Both the position numbers and the translations under genes were made by a program. The notes under the pieces were generated by a model. The model saw only the letters and a program-made list of their open reading frames with translations. It did not search any database and had not been told where the DNA came from. A stretch of DNA of 64,000 nt from the NCBI GenBank assembly GCA_038206765.1, contig JBBRAM010000005.1, positions 133,861-197,860 of the forward strand, read 5' to 3'. The stretch comes from UKL13-2 sp038206765 (GTDB taxonomy: Bacteria > Pseudomonadota > Gammaproteobacteria > Burkholderiales > Usitatibacteraceae). Positions 26,942 through 35,506 of the stretch are shown here, piece after piece (the stretch's first letter is position 1; every line of letters begins with the position of its first letter).

Positions 26942-27562
26942 CTAAACCGTCATTTTACGTTTATGCCCATCCAACCATTTGGCGGTGTCGGGCGCTTCCG
27001 CCGCCTGCATTTTATCCAACAACTTTGTTAAATCAACGTCTATAGACAGCGAAGCATGATGCTGTGGTCGTAAAAATCGTTCATCGCGGCAATGGTCGAT
27101 AAATTTTAACAAGTGGTCGAAAAACCCCGCCACATTCAAAATGCCAACCGGTTTGCGATGGTAGCCAAGCTGCAGCCAAGTCAACGCCTCAAATAGTTCA
27201 TCGAGCGTGCCATAGCCGCCGGGCAAAGCGATAAAACCATCAGCCAAATCGGTCATTAGCGCTTTGCGTTCGTGCATATTTTCTACCACGTGCATTTTCG
27301 TTAAGTGGCTGTGTCCGACTTCTTTCTCCATGAGCAATCGAGGTATTACGCCGATCACTTCCCCGCCGCCAGCCAAGCAAGCGTCCGCTGCCACGCCCAT
27401 GAGCCCCACGCTACCGCCGCCATATATTAAACGAATGCCACTCTCGGCAAAGGTGCGGCCTAATAGCGCAGCGGCTTCGCGATAAGCAACGTTTTCACCT
27501 GGGCTAGAGCCGCAATAAAGGCAAACAGCCTTTAACGGGTTGGGGGCGTTAACAATATTCAA
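26942..27562 (-). CDS. LOG-family nucleotide phosphoribohydrolase
   Basis: Proteins of this family (formerly lysine-decarboxylase-like) release the base from nucleoside 5'-monophosphates. Plant and actinobacterial LOG makes active cytokinin; most bacterial members have unknown natural targets. The motif PGGYGTLDELFEALTW is the diagnostic PGGxGTxxE. GGGSVGLMG forms the Rossmann-type loop, with CLYCGSSPGE at the N-terminus. The 206-residue length is standard. The gene is convergent with pilZ and isolated, with no partner. Catalysis is expected from the conserved Glu and Arg, but the substrate is not predictable. Confidence 0.9.
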   Translation of the reverse strand: MNIVNAPNPLKAVCLYCGSSPGENVAYREAAALLGRTFAESGIRLIYGGGSVGLMGVAADACLAGGGEVIGVIPRLLMEKEVGHSHLTKMHVVENMHERKALMTDLADGFIALPGGYGTLDELFEALTWLQLGYHRKPVGILNVAGFFDHLLKFIDHCRDERFLRPQHHASLSIDVDLTKLLDKMQAAEAPDTAKWLDGHKRKMTV

Positions 27563-27650
27563 GGCATACTTTCATTGCATTCAATTGAAAAAACTTAAAT
27601 TCAGTTGTTTGTTGGCTCAAAAGTGCGGGCTTAAACACGGACGTCGACTC

Positions 27651-27741
27651 ATGCCTAGATGTCTACATGTATACATGTCTAGATGCCTAGATATCGGCTG
27701 CAAGCATCAGCCTGCAAATGCAAATGCAAATGCAAATTCGC
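27651..27741. repeat. Short direct and inverted repeats upstream of LOG
   Basis: The stretch contains the direct repeat ATGCCTAGAT at 27651-27660 and 27683-27692. Between them is the perfect 14-base palindrome ACATGTATACATGT. Beyond them are four tandem TGCAAA hexamers (27713-27736). It falls between two minus-strand genes, LOG and a small basic/acidic protein. No protein is encoded. The hexamers look like a slippage-prone microsatellite. Confidence 0.8.
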
Positions 27742-27782
27742 AAATACGATTTGCTAACCCGAACCGTTACCGCAAACGACCG

Positions 27783-27983
27783 CTATTGGGGAGTGGGGGT
27801 GTCGGTCGCGGCGTGAGCTGCTTCATCATTTGTCTCTGACGCGCCACTATCGGCATCATCGGACGCTTCCTCGGTGCCATCATCGGCAATGCCTGCGGCT
27901 TTCTTGCGTAATTTTTCTTCTTTTTTAGCTTTTTTGGCCAGCTCCCGCTGGCGTTTTGCGAAGTCATAGTTGGGTTTGGCCAT
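27783..27983 (-). CDS. Small conserved basic/acidic protein (MAKPNY family)
   Basis: A 66-residue protein starting MAKPNYDFAKRQRELAKK, which I recognise as a short protein seen across betaproteobacteria and annotated hypothetical. The first half is a basic, probably helical Lys/Arg stretch. The second half is acidic and low in complexity (Asp/Glu/Ala/Thr). An AGAGGA ribosome site lies upstream of the ATG at 27983 and makes this a better start than a TTG two codons earlier. There are no membrane segments or metal motifs. A nucleic-acid or ribosome association is a guess from charge only. Confidence 0.75.
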   Translation of the reverse strand: MAKPNYDFAKRQRELAKKAKKEEKLRKKAAGIADDGTEEASDDADSGASETNDEAAHAATDTPTPQ

Positions 27984-28304
27984 TAGCAATCCTCTGAGGT
28001 TATTCGGTTCGACAATCTAATTATTTCATTTTACGCGATGCAGTCGCGGTTGCCGCATTTAAAATTTGGATTGTTTGCTGATGCTTTGAAGCGTAATACC
28101 GATAAACAAGGCGCCAGCATGAGGAAAACAAATTTTTTGCCCTTGGGCTGTTAAAATCCATTGCGTGGGTCAATACGTATAAGTCAGACTATCGTTTTAC
28201 TTGTCAGCCCGTAGCTGCCAGGGATATTGTGACAGTCGCGATTAAAACAGCGTTCTTATCCAATTTCATGCCGACTCTCGAACGCTCAATATAAATACGC
28301 CTCT
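27984..28304. other. Divergent spacer before the ATP-grasp gene
   Basis: About 320 bases between the small minus-strand protein and the rightward ATP-grasp gene. It must contain both promoters. I see no hairpin terminator, RNA gene or clear sigma-70 pair worth naming. Confidence 0.45.
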
Positions 28305-29621
28305 GTGAAAAATATTCTCGTACTCTTCGATCAGGAATGGGATCGTGCGCAACTAAACCGCGCAGTTTTTCAAACCGGAAGCGATACTCGCTTTTTCCAC
28401 GAAGGCTTTGATCTGTTCGAGTTTCCGAGCAACGCTAAATTATTGTTTTTTGATATTTTTCGCTTTGTCGATAAGCTTGTCGAAAAATACGGTGGTAGCG
28501 GCAACGGTAGAAACTCAGGGCGCGGAAAAATTGATGGCATTATCTCTAGCCACGAACAATTCGGCGCGATCACTGCGGCGTTGTTGGCGCAGCGCCTGGG
28601 GTTGCCGTCCCAGAGTGTCAATGGCGTCATGAACGCCCAGCACAAGGCGTTAGCGCGCACCTTGCTAGCTCGAGACATGCCGAGCGCCAATGTAGCGTTC
28701 ACCACTTTTCCGTACACGGTCCGCAGCGCATCCGAAATTGATTTGCCGTTCCCGTTTTTTGTAAAGCCCGTTAAAGCCGCATATTCAGTCCTGGCGCGGC
28801 GGGTTGAGGATTTTCCTGACCTCAAAGAGCATCTTAATTTCCGTCCATGGGAAAAATACATCATCAAGCGCCTGGTGCGGCCGTTCAATGATGTCGTTCA
28901 ACATTTCGGTGCAACGGATGTTAACGGCCATTACATGCTCGCTGAGCAACTGATTGATGGCTTCCAAGTCAATGTCGACGGCATTGTTGAGAACGGAAAA
29001 ACGAGCATCATCGGCATCATTGATGCCGTTATGTACCCCGGCACTGATGCTTTCATGCGCTGGGAATACCCAAGCCGCTTGCCGCCTGAATGGCAGGTCA
29101 ACATTCGTAACACCGCGATTGCGGCAGCAAGAGCCTTGCAGCTCGATTGCGGGATGTTTAATGTGGAATTGCGCGTTTGTTCGCATTCAGGCGATTGCAA
29201 AATTATTGAGGTCAATCCGCGTATGGCCGCGCAGTTCTCCGACGTTTATGAGATGGTTGATGGCATCAATTTGCACGATGTTGCGATCAAGTTTGCGCTC
29301 GGCGAAACAGTCGAAATTGACCACTTAAAGGCCATCCGGAAAGGCAAATATACATGTGCCACTAGCTTTGTATACCGCCGATTCGACGGGCTGCCACAAC
29401 CACATTTTCCCGGTGCGGTAGAAATTGAAAGACTCCGCCAATTCGATCCTGATGCGCAAGTGCTGCTGTTTAAGAAAAGCGGCAACCAGCTGAAGCGAGA
29501 GATCAAATGGCTGCAAAGCTACCGCTACGCTTGCTTGAACATGGGCGGGATGTCTGAGGAAAACTTAATGGAAAAACATCGCCACGCATCAAAGATGCTC
29601 GGTTTTCCTGCCCAATCGTGA
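28305..29621 (+). CDS. Stand-alone ATP-grasp carboxylate ligase
   Basis: The 438-residue protein has an ATP-grasp domain of the carbamoyl-phosphate-synthase/D-Ala-ligase superfamily, which joins a carboxylate to an amine or other nucleophile through an acyl-phosphate. Seen are a pre-ATP-grasp region to about residue 120 and the nucleotide-binding segment FPFFVKPVKAAYSVLARRV. The metal-binding core is FNVELRV...IIEVNPRMAAQFSD, where Glu and Asn coordinate magnesium. The start is GTG at 28305. The gene stands alone, with no peptide synthetase, transporter or radical enzyme next to it. It resembles ligases of small peptide-like metabolites, but the product is unknown. Confidence 0.82.
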   Translation: MKNILVLFDQEWDRAQLNRAVFQTGSDTRFFHEGFDLFEFPSNAKLLFFDIFRFVDKLVEKYGGSGNGRNSGRGKIDGIISSHEQFGAITAALLAQRLGLPSQSVNGVMNAQHKALARTLLARDMPSANVAFTTFPYTVRSASEIDLPFPFFVKPVKAAYSVLARRVEDFPDLKEHLNFRPWEKYIIKRLVRPFNDVVQHFGATDVNGHYMLAEQLIDGFQVNVDGIVENGKTSIIGIIDAVMYPGTDAFMRWEYPSRLPPEWQVNIRNTAIAAARALQLDCGMFNVELRVCSHSGDCKIIEVNPRMAAQFSDVYEMVDGINLHDVAIKFALGETVEIDHLKAIRKGKYTCATSFVYRRFDGLPQPHFPGAVEIERLRQFDPDAQVLLFKKSGNQLKREIKWLQSYRYACLNMGGMSEENLMEKHRHASKMLGFPAQS

Positions 29622-29875
29622 CACTCCCCACGGGAAATCTAATCGATCGCCGCCAGTCAGCTCGTCGCGATTTTTGACGTTTGAAGCCGGCTACTCTGCA
29701 ATTCGTCTTGTGCGTATGATGCGATATCGATACCGCTGATATAGTCTTGTCAATGATTTGGCGGGTCGCAGGGGACGTCAGTCAGCGTGAGCCGTTACAT
29801 ACCGAAAGTTTGGTCGCCGGATTGGCGGAAGACGGTTTCGTTTCGATTTTTCAAATTAAAAGGGCGCCACATAAC

Positions 29876-31906
29876 ATGCAGACTGATCCTCATCCATCCA
29901 TCACGACAGCATCAAGTGCGTCTGTCGCGAGCTCTCCGGACTCTCCGGAGCCGATAGCGACGCTGCCTACGCTACCCATGCTACCGTTTGTCCCCATTCC
30001 CACTGATCAGCGTATCGAGGCGCTCGATGTTGTGCGCGGGTTCGCGCTCATTGGCATTTTTATGATGAACATCGAATATTTCAACCGCGCGATGCAGGCG
30101 ATGGGCGAGGGCATACCGCTTACCGCGACGGGGATCGATTGGATTGCAACCTGGTTTGTCAATTATTTTGTTCAGGGCAAATTTTGGACGATTTTTTCGC
30201 TGCTGTTTGGTATGGGTTTTGCAGTGATGATGACGCGTGCCGAGCGGGCGGGACGACCGTTTCTGAAGCCGTATTTGCGGCGTATTTTGGCGTTGGCGGT
30301 GTTCGGCGCCGTACACTTTATTTTTTTATGGCCGGGCGATATTTTATTTAGCTACGCGGTCGCTGCCGGTGCGCTGTTGATTTTAATGCACGGCACGTGG
30401 TGCTACATCGTCGGTGCAATGGTTATTGCATTCGGGCTGGGCTTTTTATTTGATGGCTTTTTTGCCTTTGTTGCCGGGCTCGCGATGGTTGGATTGATGG
30501 CGCTTTATATGCGCAATGAGCGCCTAGTATCGATTCGCGGGCTGCAATTACCAATCGTTGCCGTGGTGTTGTTGAGCATCGGCATCTTGGTGTCGATCGC
30601 CGCCATCGTGTTTTGGGCGCTGCCGCATGGCCCTAAAGAACCACGTATTCCCTTGTCGCTGATCGGCCCTCTTGTGATGGTGATTGGATGGCTATCCGCG
30701 AGATACCACAACCCTGTTAGCAAACGCGGCGTGCGGCTTGGCGTAACAGCCTATTTATTTATGGGTTCGATGATGTTTGTCGGTGGTGTTTCACAATATT
30801 TAGCGCCGGTAGATCCCGATGTGCCTGCTGCAATCGTTGCAGCGACAGCGACAGCGACAGCAGCAGCCACTGCTACGACCGCAGCCACTGCTACTGCCGC
30901 AGCGGCGGCGACGACAACGCCAGCGACAACTGCGAATGAGATTGCAACTTTATCTGCAAGTAACGCGAAGGACAAAACGCCTGAAACCGTGTCTGACGCC
31001 AAAGTAGAAAAAACGTCTGAAAAAGTGGCTGAGAAAACGTCGGACATTAAGTCGGACATTAAGTCTGACTCGAAGCCCAACTCGAAGTCCGACTCGAAGT
31101 CCGACAAAATGTCCAACACGAAGTCCGAAAAAGCTGCACCTGAAAAAACTGAAGCTGAAAAGAAGGCAGAAAAGAAAGCTGAAAAAGCGAAGCGCCTTGC
31201 GACGCAAGCTGAGGAAAAGCGTAACGAAGAGCGTGTGTTCTCGCAGGGAACATACCTTGAAGGTGTTGAAATGCGTGCGCTTGAATTCCCGGGCAAGGTT
31301 GCCGGTGATGCCGGATTTGCGACGGTTTTGATTGGCATGTTCTTGTTGGGAGTTTGGTTTGTCCGGTCTGGCGTGATGGAAAATACGGCTGGGCATCTTC
31401 CGTTTTTTCGCAAACTGGCCCTGATCGGCATTCCGCTCGGCGTTGGCTTGGGCTTGCTCGGTAGCCTCTTTGCTGTTTCGCATGTGCCGGGTAACACGAC
31501 GGATGGCTTTAACTTGGGGCGCGGCATTCAGACGCTTGGAAATTTGCCAGCGTGCTTGGGCTATGTTGGTCTAGTGGTGTTAATGCTGCATAGCAAAACG
31601 GTGTTCGCTAAAATCAGTATCCTCGCTGCGCCCGGACGGATGGCGCTGACGAATTATCTGATGCAATCGCTAATTTGCGCGCTTTACTTCTACGGCTATG
31701 GACTCGGCCATTGGGGCATGCCGCGCGGACAACAGCTTTTGTTTGTGGTGGTTGTGTATAGCTTGCAAATTGCGTTAAGCCACTGGTGGTTAGCGCGGTT
31801 CAAATACGGGCCAATGGAGTGGCTGTGGCGCGGGTTCACCTACCGTCAAATGCCGAAGTTCGCTATTGATAGAGCCGTTGCCATACCGACGAGCGCAGCG
31901 ACGTAG
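29876..31906 (+). CDS. DUF418 membrane protein with low-complexity insert
   Basis: This is an inner-membrane protein of the DUF418/YeiB family with unknown function. The N-terminal signature IEALDVVRGFALIGIFMMN and the C-terminal DUF418 block (MALTNYLMQSLICALYFYGYGLG, then HWWLARFKYGPMEWLWRGFTY) are typical; there are about ten membrane segments. Between the two halves lies a low-complexity insert (about residues 320-470). It is Ala/Thr-rich first, then Ser/Asp/Lys repeats, then a Lys/Glu/Ala helix. Seven tandem 12-bp units at 31040-31123 build part of it. ATG 29876 is chosen; an upstream TTG at 29747 and ATG at 29753 would add residues unlike the family. It is convergent with the amidase gene. 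Confidence 0.85.
   Translation: MQTDPHPSITTASSASVASSPDSPEPIATLPTLPMLPFVPIPTDQRIEALDVVRGFALIGIFMMNIEYFNRAMQAMGEGIPLTATGIDWIATWFVNYFVQGKFWTIFSLLFGMGFAVMMTRAERAGRPFLKPYLRRILALAVFGAVHFIFLWPGDILFSYAVAAGALLILMHGTWCYIVGAMVIAFGLGFLFDGFFAFVAGLAMVGLMALYMRNERLVSIRGLQLPIVAVVLLSIGILVSIAAIVFWALPHGPKEPRIPLSLIGPLVMVIGWLSARYHNPVSKRGVRLGVTAYLFMGSMMFVGGVSQYLAPVDPDVPAAIVAATATATAAATATTAATATAAAAATTTPATTANEIATLSASNAKDKTPETVSDAKVEKTSEKVAEKTSDIKSDIKSDSKPNSKSDSKSDKMSNTKSEKAAPEKTEAEKKAEKKAEKAKRLATQAEEKRNEERVFSQGTYLEGVEMRALEFPGKVAGDAGFATVLIGMFLLGVWFVRSGVMENTAGHLPFFRKLALIGIPLGVGLGLLGSLFAVSHVPGNTTDGFNLGRGIQTLGNLPACLGYVGLVVLMLHSKTVFAKISILAAPGRMALTNYLMQSLICALYFYGYGLGHWGMPRGQQLLFVVVVYSLQIALSHWWLARFKYGPMEWLWRGFTYRQMPKFAIDRAVAIPTSAAT
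31040..31123 (+). repeat. Seven tandem 12-bp units inside the DUF418 gene
   Basis: The units are of the TCGGACATTAAG / TCCGACTCGAAG type, each in frame and coding for [SP][DN]xK. Two units are identical and the others diverge by a few bases. As 12 is divisible by three, expansion or loss changes only protein length. Confidence 0.88.
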
Positions 31907-31961
31907 GTGTGAGGCATGTCGCTGACGAGCGCAGATTAACGATATAGGCAGACGGTGGTCG

Positions 31962-31988
31962 GCGGCATCAAGCATTGCTTGATGCCGC
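31962..31988. terminator. Hairpin between convergent DUF418 and amidase genes
   Basis: Perfect 12-base arms GCGGCATCAAGC and GCTTGATGCCGC with a three-base loop. It is followed on the right by only a short AT run (ATTTATT), so termination strength is uncertain. The location, 55 bases past one stop and about 40 before the other, fits a shared bidirectional terminator. Confidence 0.65.
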
Positions 31989-32026
31989 ATTTATTCCAAT
32001 CTACTCGCGAGGATAGCTAGGCCAAT

Positions 32027-34534
32027 TTATTTCGCCGGCTGTAATTCAAAGCGCTGTTCCGCCGCGTCGTCGATCATTTTCCGGGAATAGAGCAGTGGGA
32101 AGTATTCGCCCTTTGACCATTTTTCAGCGAGATCGCGGTAATGTGGGCTGTCAATGTTGCCGGATTGGCCAGGCGTATTGATGGCGCGCGAACTATCCCA
32201 ATTCCCGACATCGACCACGATGCGAAACGAGGCGCCGCCCGTTTGCTGGAATGTCGCCGCGTTGTAGCTAGATACATTCAGCGTGTTGGCTCCGCCAGCT
32301 TTTGTCATCGGTCCAACATTGAGTTTGGCTTTCGTGGCCGCATCGACCGCATTGGCCAACGGGTGCTCAATTAAGGCGAAATGCAGATCAGACCAGCGCC
32401 ACTGGCTAGAGTCGGCACTTCTACCATTCATACGGTAAAGTTGCTGCAAGCTCTCAAACGCCGCTTTGAGGCTGACAAGCATCACTTGGTCGCGCTTCTT
32501 TATGGCGTCTTTGCCAAATAGGATCAATGGATTTTCCAGGCCGTTAATGACTGCCTCGATATTGGGCTGCGCGACAATGCCAGCCCCAGCCGCGCTCAAC
32601 ACTGCGTCTTTGAATGCGACGCCTAAATGCCGCGACATCCACACTTCGAACAGTGCTGTGGCAGCTGATTCTGGTGTTTCTCTGGCGTCCCACCGCGTTA
32701 GCAGCGATAGCGCTGCCATTGTGTTTGCATCGCTTGAACGTAACGCTTTTAGCAGCGAAATGACGCGACGGGCGTGAACCGACAACACATCGTTTTGCAT
32801 CTTCATCATGGCTTCGATCGAAAATTTTCCGGGTTTGGCGAGCAGTTCGCTGGCGCGTTGGATGCGGGCAGTATTTGCCCATTCAAAACCCAATTTGCGT
32901 TCGCGATACGGATAGTCCGGCGGTAAATTCATCTCGTTGGAAGACGCAAACCATCCCCGCTTGGGGTTATAAACAGACGGCAATTTATCGCCTGACAAAA
33001 ATCCGGCCCACTCATATCGCCCATCGCCGGGCACGGGCAGTAGCCCATCCCAGTTGGGGCGAATCGGCGTGAGGCCGCCGGGTGCCCAGCCGATGTTGCC
33101 CGCCGTGTCCGCATAAACCTGATTTTCTGAAGGTGCGCCCCAATTCAACATCGCCTGTTTGAATTCGGTGAAATTTTTCGCATAAATATAATCAATGCTG
33201 CCAAAGTAGGGCGCCATACCTGGTTCCAGCCAACCCGCACGCACGGCGAACGCGCGATTTTTTTCCTTCTCGATAAAGATCATCGGCCCGTGCCGCGTGA
33301 ACGGTAGCTCGACATTGACCGGCTCGCCACCTTTTACCTGAATCGTCTCTTTGATCGTCCGCATTTTTTCCCAAGCGCCCTGATACTTGTATTCCATCGG
33401 GTTTGCAGGATTAAGCTCATAAACGTAAAGGTCTTCTTGATCGATGCTGAAAATGGTCAGGCCAAAGGCAATGGTACCGTTGTGACCAATAGAAATGCCC
33501 GGTAGCGCCGGCTCGCCAGCGCCAATCACATCTAACCCTGGTGCACTTAAATGGGCGATGTATCGCAGTGATGGCGTTGAGAACGCGCGATGCGGATCGT
33601 TCGCTAAAATTGCACGTCCCGTGGCGGATTTTGATGGGGCGATCACCCATGCATTGCTACCTTCGGTGGTTTCGATGTTGGGGTCAGCATTTACCGTGGC
33701 AATCTGAAGTTCCTGCCCCAAGTCGGCACGCGGGGTCGTCCCGGTGGGCGATGATTTTCCCGAAACGATCACCCCTTGTGTTGCCAAGCTAAATACCTTG
33801 AGCAAATCCTTCGGCAAACACGGGTCAAGACCTTCCGGTACTTTTGTTTCCCATTTCGGCGAGAGGGGCGCGCGAATTTCATCGGATTTCAGATCGGCGC
33901 GACATGCGACACTGGCACGCGCCACCTCTGAAATCGCATTTCGCGTCAGGCCATGGCTACGGATGCGCACCACATCTTCGGCTGCCCACTTTTCAGGCGT
34001 ATAGCCGAAATAGCTAAACTCGAAGGGCATTCGCTTAGGATCAGCCGCTATTAAATCAATGTACGCATTAATCCCAGCGACAAAGTTGGTCGCAATGCGA
34101 TTTGCATTTTTGCCATAGGAGAGCCATTCCTTTTGCTCCTTTTCCAACCCGCCGCGATACAAAAATTGTCGCGTTGCTTTGTCTTGCTCCACAAAGCCCG
34201 CGCCGAAAACGGACGATAACTTGCCCAAGCCGCGCCGTCGCCACAAATCGATCTGAAATAACCGGTCACGCGCGGCGTTAAAGCCTTGCGCGAAAAAAAC
34301 GTCGTCCTGATTCATTGCATAAATATGCGGCACGCCCCATCGGTCCAACAAAATCTGTACAGGTTCTTTTAAGCCCGCAACTTTGATGATTTGGGTGGCG
34401 GGTGATGTTGCTGCTACTGATGGCTGGCTGGCTGGCGATGTCGTGCCGCTTCGTTGTGCATGCCCCGAGCTTGATCCCGTTGCAAGCAGAATTCCGAAAA
34501 CGATGGGTGCGAATTGTCCGCTAGTAATTTTCAT
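32027..34534 (-). CDS. Penicillin acylase family (Ntn-hydrolase), secreted
   Basis: Members of this family are periplasmic N-terminal-nucleophile amidases that cleave themselves into alpha and beta chains and then hydrolyse amides such as penicillins or acyl-homoserine lactones. The protein has 835 residues. Its signal peptide is hydrophobic at 8-20 with a possible cut after GHAQ. The alpha-part motif VPHIYAMNQDDVFFAQGFNAARDRL follows. The autocatalytic site is G292-S293 in EGSNAWVI, so S293 is the nucleophile. The downstream SIGHNGTIAFGLT and FTRHGPMIF segments are family hallmarks, and the oxyanion Asn is likely in the C-terminal half. No beta-lactam genes are nearby. Whether it quenches quorum signals or recycles cell-wall amides cannot be told. 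Confidence 0.92.
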   Translation of the reverse strand: MKITSGQFAPIVFGILLATGSSSGHAQRSGTTSPASQPSVAATSPATQIIKVAGLKEPVQILLDRWGVPHIYAMNQDDVFFAQGFNAARDRLFQIDLWRRRGLGKLSSVFGAGFVEQDKATRQFLYRGGLEKEQKEWLSYGKNANRIATNFVAGINAYIDLIAADPKRMPFEFSYFGYTPEKWAAEDVVRIRSHGLTRNAISEVARASVACRADLKSDEIRAPLSPKWETKVPEGLDPCLPKDLLKVFSLATQGVIVSGKSSPTGTTPRADLGQELQIATVNADPNIETTEGSNAWVIAPSKSATGRAILANDPHRAFSTPSLRYIAHLSAPGLDVIGAGEPALPGISIGHNGTIAFGLTIFSIDQEDLYVYELNPANPMEYKYQGAWEKMRTIKETIQVKGGEPVNVELPFTRHGPMIFIEKEKNRAFAVRAGWLEPGMAPYFGSIDYIYAKNFTEFKQAMLNWGAPSENQVYADTAGNIGWAPGGLTPIRPNWDGLLPVPGDGRYEWAGFLSGDKLPSVYNPKRGWFASSNEMNLPPDYPYRERKLGFEWANTARIQRASELLAKPGKFSIEAMMKMQNDVLSVHARRVISLLKALRSSDANTMAALSLLTRWDARETPESAATALFEVWMSRHLGVAFKDAVLSAAGAGIVAQPNIEAVINGLENPLILFGKDAIKKRDQVMLVSLKAAFESLQQLYRMNGRSADSSQWRWSDLHFALIEHPLANAVDAATKAKLNVGPMTKAGGANTLNVSSYNAATFQQTGGASFRIVVDVGNWDSSRAINTPGQSGNIDSPHYRDLAEKWSKGEYFPLLYSRKMIDDAAEQRFELQPAK

Positions 34535-34802
34535 GATTGAATGTTCTTAACCTTGGCGTAGAGACTGGATTGGATTAATGGAAAGCGCAAAATGTAATCG
34601 TCAATTATAGAGTTGTAGATGCCATCGTAGGAGCTACGCGGCAATAATTCGGACATTAATCTCGTATACTCAATCTCGTTCAGCGGCGCGAAACGATGCG
34701 ACGTCAAACTCATCCCGTAGAGTTTGTATCGTTGCCACGAGCAATTGCAACCCCCTAATCCGTATTGTCTTTTTTTCAACAACTTTAATTAAAAACATTT
34801 CA

Positions 34803-35339
34803 ATGTCTGACAGCACGAATATATCCAGCACTAGCGCAACCGCAACCGCCAACGATAGCGCCTCTACGCCGACGCCGGTAATGGAACCCCGCCACTGGCA
34901 CGACGATGGCTGGGAGGCGCGGGTCATTAAAAACGAAGACGATGACGGCTGGGCGGTGGCGATGACCAAGGATGGCGAACCAGAACCGGGATTAGTCGTG
35001 CCTTGGACAATGGGCCGCGACAAGAAAAACCCGAAGCCGCTGGACGTCGCCGCGTTTCATGTGTTGTTGCGCGCCGCGAGGGAGATCCGGATGCGGCATG
35101 AGCATCAATTGCAAGCGACGTTGCACAAAAAAGTGGTGGTACGGGTGGGAGATGGCGATATTGTCGTCACGCTCGATATTGTGCCCGACGAAGATGCCCC
35201 TTATGCAACCCTAACGGCACGAACCGGACGCGACCGCGGGAGCCCACCGCTAGCCGAGGTGCGTGTGTCGGCATCGTTCAAATTAACGGACGCAACGGCC
35301 CTTAGTTGGATTGAAAGCGATTTCGCCAAACCGGCATAG
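34803..35339 (+). CDS. Conserved hypothetical protein (WHDDGWEARVIKNEDDDGWAV type)
   Basis: I recognise the core (HWHDDGWEARV, EDDDGWAVAMTKDGE, VPWTMGRDKKNPKPLD) as a hypothetical protein recurring in Burkholderiales, without known function. The 178-residue protein has a 26-residue Ser/Thr/Ala-rich N-terminal tail; the conserved part starts at the in-frame ATG at 34881, which may be the true start. It is acidic and soluble, with no membrane segment or catalytic motif. The C-terminal half looks like a beta-rich domain. It is divergent from the secreted amidase and precedes the helicase gene by 167 bases. Confidence 0.7.
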   Translation: MSDSTNISSTSATATANDSASTPTPVMEPRHWHDDGWEARVIKNEDDDGWAVAMTKDGEPEPGLVVPWTMGRDKKNPKPLDVAAFHVLLRAAREIRMRHEHQLQATLHKKVVVRVGDGDIVVTLDIVPDEDAPYATLTARTGRDRGSPPLAEVRVSASFKLTDATALSWIESDFAKPA

Positions 35340-35506
35340 CGTCGTCTGAGGATAAATCGCCTGAAAGTATAAATCGCCTGAAGCCCCGTCCAGTCAAGAC
35401 TTTGGCGGTATTTTTTTGACTTTCAGTGGGTATTGTTGTGCGATGTTCGCCGCAAAATTGACATGTTCGCCACGATGCGAGCCGCTTGGCAAGGTATCAT
35501 CACAGC

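Noticed and set aside
27713..27741. Hexamer repeats considered as a CRISPR array
   Set aside because: Units are six bases with no spacers and no cas genes nearby.
30751..31527. 258-codon minus-strand frame opposite the DUF418 insert
   Set aside because: It arises from the repetitive low-complexity DNA; its translation is only Ala/Val/Ser/Phe runs.
34531..34782. 83-codon minus-strand frame ending as ATGA on the amidase start
   Set aside because: The overlap is suggestive, but the protein has no family resemblance and the DNA is the divergent promoter region; left out.
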